Assembly: GCA_023140455.1 (NCBI GenBank)
Contig: JAGLLQ010000409.1
Span: 1 to 6,140, forward strand
Direction: 5' to 3'
Source: Desulfobacteraceae bacterium
GTDB lineage: Bacteria > Desulfobacterota > Desulfobacteria > Desulfobacterales > Desulfobacteraceae
DNA: 6,140 nt
How positions within the stretch are numbered: the first letter of the stretch is position 1; each line of letters begins with the position of its first letter. The translations under genes were made by a program, and so were the position numbers. The notes under the pieces are model-generated. The model saw only the letters and a list, made by a program, of their open reading frames with translations, did no database searches and was not told the origin of the DNA. Below are positions 5,401 through 6,140 of this stretch, piece by piece.

Positions 5401-6140
5401 ATGATGTATGAATATTTTGATGATGTTGTAAAAGGAATTACTGAAAAACTCGACCAGGATCCCAGCGGCATCAATGCAAGAAAAAAATATGCTCTTGAAA
5501 TATCAAAGCTTGGAAGAAAACTTTATTCTGAAGATGAAAAAATTGCGTGGTGCGGTGTACTTGCACCCTTTGATCTCTTAGGTTCCATGGGAGTCACTCC
5601 ATGTTTTATTGAATTTGTTGGTGCCATGCTGTCTTCCATGCAAATGGCAGGAACCTTCATGGAAGAAGCAGAAGATTCTGGATTTGCAACAGACTCATGC
5701 GCTTACCACAGAGCTGTAATGGGAGCAGTAATGAAAAATGTCATGCCGGAACCTGATTTCATTATTGGGACAAGCAGCCCATGCACTGCAGGTCTTTCAA
5801 TTGTAGAAAATTTTGCGAAACAATATAAAAAAGACTTTTTTGTTTTAAATGTGCCCCAGAATTATACAAAAGAGGCAGTTAAGTTTCTCACATCCCAGAT
5901 TGAGGAAATGGTCAGCTTTGTTGAAGCCCATACAAAGGAACCTTTGTCAAAAGAAAAACTTGGTATTGCACTTGAAAACTTTAACGAATCAACCAGACTA
6001 ATAAAAGATATCTACAATCTTGCAAAAACAAACCCCTCTCCTGTTGACAACAATTTTTTAAAGGATTTCAGCACAGTAGTCCCTCTTATCATGGCTACTC
6101 AAGAAGGAGTTGATGTCTGCCAGGCATTTAAAGATGAACT
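5401..6140 (+). CDS. Second 2-hydroxyacyl-CoA dehydratase family subunit, 3' end outside the window
   Basis: An open frame of 246 full codons from ATG at 5401 (or the adjacent ATG at 5404) to the window edge. It is a paralogue of the preceding gene: residues 50-72 (WCGVLAPFDLLGSMGVTPCF region) align with residues 8-28 of that protein, C51 matching C9. C100 (TDSCAYHR) and C128 (SSPCTAG), 28 residues apart, fill the places of its C46 and C73 as probable cluster ligands; the third ligand should lie beyond the window. It has about 40 more N-terminal residues, charged and probably helical, as in other larger (HgdA/HadB/BcrB-like) subunits. The start lies 1 bp after the previous stop with only a G-run (5390-5394) as ribosome site, so translation is probably coupled. 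It should form a heterodimer with the upstream subunit, each carrying one [4Fe-4S] cluster. Other cysteines are C68 and C240. Confidence 0.85.
   Translation, partial: MMYEYFDDVVKGITEKLDQDPSGINARKKYALEISKLGRKLYSEDEKIAWCGVLAPFDLLGSMGVTPCFIEFVGAMLSSMQMAGTFMEEAEDSGFATDSCAYHRAVMGAVMKNVMPEPDFIIGTSSPCTAGLSIVENFAKQYKKDFFVLNVPQNYTKEAVKFLTSQIEEMVSFVEAHTKEPLSKEKLGIALENFNESTRLIKDIYNLAKTNPSPVDNNFLKDFSTVVPLIMATQEGVDVCQAFKDE

Noticed and set aside
5238..5474. A 78-codon minus-strand frame across the junction of the two dehydratase subunits
   Set aside because: It lies antisense to two well-supported family members, so it is a by-product of their codon use.

Overview
The window is an AT-rich stretch of a bacterial chromosome holding eight protein genes, two of them cut by the window edges, plus one possible very short leader ORF. 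The gene content is a membrane formate dehydrogenase with its own b-type cytochrome subunit, FdhD, a YcaO-TPR protein, and an extremely oxygen-sensitive type of iron-sulfur acyl-CoA dehydratase/reductase. This points to a strict anaerobe. A sulfate-reducing or syntrophic Desulfobacterota member (Desulfobacteraceae-like) is my best guess, but it is an inference from content and not proven by any marker gene.

Layout. Bases 1-787 (+) are the 3' end of a formate dehydrogenase operon: the C-terminal part of the iron-sulfur subunit (4Fe-4S cysteines plus a C-terminal membrane anchor), followed 5 nt later by a small four-helix cytochrome-b-like membrane subunit. Convergent to it, with a 17-bp gap, is a 578-residue YcaO protein with four C-terminal TPRs (805-2541, -). 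Its start codon is overlapped by the stop of a 17-codon mini-ORF. Divergent from ycaO is fdhD (2674-3480, +), the sulfurtransferase that sulfurates the molybdenum/tungsten cofactor of formate dehydrogenase. A 70-residue single-pass membrane protein follows (3547-3759, +).

After a 147-bp intergenic region with a clear promoter and a perfect 20-bp palindrome comes a second transcription unit: a MarR-family regulator (3907-4359), overlapping by 4 nt a 2-hydroxyacyl-CoA dehydratase-type subunit (4356-5399). One base after its stop, a second, paralogous subunit begins and runs off the window (5401-6140).

How the genes fit together. Left half: formate oxidation at the membrane, with electrons passed through Fe-S clusters to a b-type cytochrome and probably the quinone pool, with FdhD needed for enzyme maturation. 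The YcaO protein sits between these genes and may take part in the same maturation or in formate metabolism, but its substrate is not evident. Right half: a MarR-controlled, probably autoregulated operon for a two-subunit, ATP-activated [4Fe-4S] dehydratase/reductase. The activator ATPase it would need is not in the window and is expected downstream. I see no tRNA, rRNA, insertion sequence, CRISPR array or attachment site.
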